From NCBI GenBank assembly GCA_015056145.1, contig SVGY01000002.1, positions 62,001 through 126,000 on the forward strand: a stretch of 64,000 bases of DNA, given 5' to 3'. The position numbers were made by a program, and so were the translations under genes. This document shows, piece after piece, positions 61,955 through 64,000 of this stretch (position 1 is the first letter of the stretch; every line of letters starts with the position of its first letter). The stretch is from Clostridiales bacterium (GTDB lineage Bacteria > Bacillota > Clostridia > Christensenellales > Aristaeellaceae). The notes below the pieces were generated by a model. The model did not search any database, was not told the DNA's origin, and saw only the letters and a program-made list of their open reading frames with translations.

Positions 61955-63046
61955 ATGGAAGCATATCGTGTGGGTATTATCGGCGCAACCGGCATGGTGG
62001 GACAGCGTTTCGCCCTGCTGCTCAGCAATCATCCCTGGTTCAAGGTGACCTGCCTTGCCGCCAGCGCACGCAGCGCAGGCAAGACTTACCGTGAAGCCGT
62101 GGAAGGCCGCTGGGCTTTTGCCGATAAGGACATTCCCGAAAACATCGCCTCTCTGCCCGTGTATGACGCAGCAGATGTAGAAAAAGTTGCAGAGCAGGTG
62201 GACTTCGTTTTCTGCGCCGTGGACATGAAAAAGGATGAGATCAAGGCGCTGGAAGAAGCCTACGCCAAGACCGAAACCCCCGTCATTTCCAACAACAGCG
62301 CAAACCGTCACACCCCCGACGTGCCCATGCTGATTCCCGAAATCAACGGCGACCACGCAAAGATCATCGAGGCTCAGCGCAAGCGTCTGGGCACCAAGAC
62401 CGGTTTCATCGCCGTAAAGCCCAACTGCTCCATCCAGAGCTACGTTCCCGCTCTGTGGGCCCTTCAGGAGTTCGAGCCTGAACTGGTAAATGTGTGCACC
62501 TATCAGGCCATCAGCGGTGCCGGAAAGACCTTCGAGCGCTGGCCCGAAATGGTGGATAACGTCATCCCCTACATCGGCGGCGAAGACGAGAAGAGCGAGA
62601 AGGAGCCCCTGAAGATCTTTGGCAAAATCGAAGGCGACGCCATCGTGGACAACACCCTGCCCAAGATCAGCGCTCAGTGCCTGCGTGTTGCCTGCTCCGA
62701 CGGCCATATGGCTGCCGTGGGCGTAAAGTTTGGCAAGAAGCCCACCATGGAACAGATTCTGGACCGCTGGAACACCGCAAAGCCTGCCACCGATGGCCTG
62801 GGCCTGCCCTCCAGCCCCGAAAAGTTCCTGACCTATTTTGAGGATCCTGCCCGCCCCCAGACCAAGCTGGATCGTGACAACTACGGCGGAATGGGCATTT
62901 CTATCGGCCGCCTCCGGGAAGATCCCATCTTCGACTACAAGTTTGTTTGCCTGAGCCACAACACCTTGAGGGGCGCTGCCGGCGGCGGCGTGCTCAGCGC
63001 AGAATATCTGTGCAAGATGGGCTACATTCCCCACAAGAACGCCTGA
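61955..63046 (+). CDS. asd: Aspartate-semialdehyde dehydrogenase
   Basis: 363 residues. It reduces aspartyl phosphate to the semialdehyde, the branch precursor for lysine, threonine and methionine. The NADP motif GIIGATGMVGQRF starts at residue 7; the catalytic Cys is in VKPNCSIQS near residue 153 and the catalytic His in CSDGHMAAV near 250. The sequence resembles the archaeal/fungal-type branch more than the E. coli one. AGAGG precedes the ATG at 61955. dapA starts 19 bases downstream. Confidence 0.94.
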   Translation: MEAYRVGIIGATGMVGQRFALLLSNHPWFKVTCLAASARSAGKTYREAVEGRWAFADKDIPENIASLPVYDAADVEKVAEQVDFVFCAVDMKKDEIKALEEAYAKTETPVISNNSANRHTPDVPMLIPEINGDHAKIIEAQRKRLGTKTGFIAVKPNCSIQSYVPALWALQEFEPELVNVCTYQAISGAGKTFERWPEMVDNVIPYIGGEDEKSEKEPLKIFGKIEGDAIVDNTLPKISAQCLRVACSDGHMAAVGVKFGKKPTMEQILDRWNTAKPATDGLGLPSSPEKFLTYFEDPARPQTKLDRDNYGGMGISIGRLREDPIFDYKFVCLSHNTLRGAAGGGVLSAEYLCKMGYIPHKNA

Positions 63047-63065
63047 TTATTAGGAGGAGTTTCCC

Positions 63066-63956
63066 ATGGCAAAGCCTTTGTTCCGTGGCGCAGCGGTAGC
63101 GCTGGTCACCCCCTTTACCAATGGCAAGGTGGATTTTGAGGCACTGCGCAAACTGACCCGGATGCAGCTGGAAGCCGGTACCGCCGCCATCGTGGTATGC
63201 GGCACCACCGGCGAACCTGCTACCATGACCAAAGAGGAAAAGGTGCAGGTAATCCGTGAGGTGGTAGCCGAGGTGAACGGCAGGATTCCCGTCATCTGCG
63301 GCACTGGCAGCAACTGCACCGCCAGCGTAGTGGAAACCGAAAAGCTCTACCGGGATCTGGGCTGCGATGCTCAGCTGGTAGTGACCCCCTACTACAACAA
63401 AACCACCCAGGAGGGCCTTTACGCCCACTTTATGCACATTGCAGAAAACACGGAGCTGCCCATCATCCTCTACAACGTGCCCAGCCGCACCGCCCTTGAT
63501 CTTGGCCCCGCAACGCTGGCGCGGCTGGCTGAGTGCGACCGCTTCATCGGCCTGAAGGAAAGCAGCAATGACCTGTCCCTGGTGATGGAGAAGATGGCCG
63601 TCATCGATGGCCGCATGGCCCTGTACAGCGGCAACGATGATCTGGTCTACAACCTGCTGACCCTCAAGGGCGATGGTGTAATCTCCGTGGTAAGCAACAT
63701 CCTGCCCGGAGCTATGAACCGTATTTGCGAGAGCTTCTTCGCAGGGGATTACGAATCTTCCCTGCAGGAACAGGTACGCATTCTGCCTCTTGTACGGGCA
63801 TTGTTCAGCGAAGTGAGCCCCATTCCCGTGAAGTACGCCGTAGAGCAGCTTGGTCTTTGCTCCGGCGAAGTACGCCTGCCCCTGATCCCTGCCGGTGAAA
63901 AGACCCGGGAGATGCTGATGAAGGCCATGGCGGAGCTGGGAATGCTGAAGGCATAA
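63066..63956 (+). CDS. dapA: 4-hydroxy-tetrahydrodipicolinate synthase
   Basis: 296 residues. It condenses pyruvate with aspartate semialdehyde, the first committed step to diaminopimelate and lysine. CGTTGEPATMT near residue 43, the YYNKTTQEGLYAHF stretch with the catalytic Tyr near 133, the VPSRTALDL Arg near 140 and the Schiff-base Lys in FIGLKESS near 161 are all present. TAGGAGG precedes the ATG. It is paired with asd, which makes its substrate. Bases 63957-64000 hold no further feature I can support. Confidence 0.96.
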   Translation: MAKPLFRGAAVALVTPFTNGKVDFEALRKLTRMQLEAGTAAIVVCGTTGEPATMTKEEKVQVIREVVAEVNGRIPVICGTGSNCTASVVETEKLYRDLGCDAQLVVTPYYNKTTQEGLYAHFMHIAENTELPIILYNVPSRTALDLGPATLARLAECDRFIGLKESSNDLSLVMEKMAVIDGRMALYSGNDDLVYNLLTLKGDGVISVVSNILPGAMNRICESFFAGDYESSLQEQVRILPLVRALFSEVSPIPVKYAVEQLGLCSGEVRLPLIPAGEKTREMLMKAMAELGMLKA

Positions 63957-64000
63957 GCGTCCCCTTTATTGCAAACAAAGCCGCCTGCCTGCGCAGACGG

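Overview
The window looks like a chromosomal segment of a GC-rich, Gram-positive anaerobe of the class Clostridia, probably a gut member of the Oscillospirales/Christensenellales type. The exact lineage is inference. The grounds are a sortase-anchored Cna-B pilin-like protein, clostridial-style peptide deformylase, PurL and two-subunit iron-sulfur fumarase, strong Shine-Dalgarno sites throughout, and no outer-membrane genes. I see no phage, CRISPR, rRNA or tRNA genes.

Region by region: (1) 1-3.8 kb holds the end of a large surface adhesin/pilin, a small secreted Cys-rich protein and a peptide deformylase. (2) 3.8-18.6 kb is a long purine operon behind a textbook ZTP riboswitch: purE-purC-purF-like-purM-purN-purO-purH(AICAR transformylase only)-purD-purL-fhs-guaB. 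It runs from ribosylamine chemistry to IMP and on to XMP, and includes the formate-THF ligase that supplies both formyl-transfer steps. Two points stand out: the PurF-like protein lacks the glutaminase cysteine, and IMP cyclohydrolase is a separate PurO protein. (3) 18.65-20.9 kb is a 226-bp tandem repeat whose third copy is split by a 1.6-kb, lower-GC segment carrying an amidase and bounded by imperfect terminal inverted repeats. This is a candidate transposase-less mobile element. (4) 20.9-28 kb (minus strand) has a 1235-residue regulator joining a sugar-binding-like domain, degenerate GGDEF, intact-looking EAL and a C-terminal repetitive beta-rich domain, then a lipid kinase, a HAD phosphatase and an FAD dehydrogenase.

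(5) 28-33.3 kb carries a DUF368 undecaprenyl-phosphate translocase-like protein, an EEP-family phosphatase, a serine hydrolase and a secreted protein. (6) 33.3-33.9 kb is a second tandem array (about 188-bp unit) made of hairpins. (7) 34-43.3 kb contains a carboxy-terminal processing protease, a PucR-type regulator and a divergent five-gene peptide-type ABC importer whose binding protein has its own promoter. (8) 43.4-54.7 kb is mixed housekeeping: alpha/beta hydrolase, LRR protein, diaminopimelate decarboxylase, a secreted possible Cys peptidase, archaeal-type phosphoglycerate mutase, a three-gene ABC exporter, an XRE regulator with zinc ribbon, a HAD-IIA phosphatase and an acidic tail-anchored protein. 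(9) 54.7-64 kb has a metallophosphoesterase, fumarase alpha/beta, an amino-acid ABC importer with an ArgR-like box at its promoter, aldose epimerase, a DUF2804 protein, and asd-dapA. With lysA these give three steps of lysine/diaminopimelate synthesis.

All coordinates and motifs were read by eye. Family assignments come from remembered motifs, with no database search.
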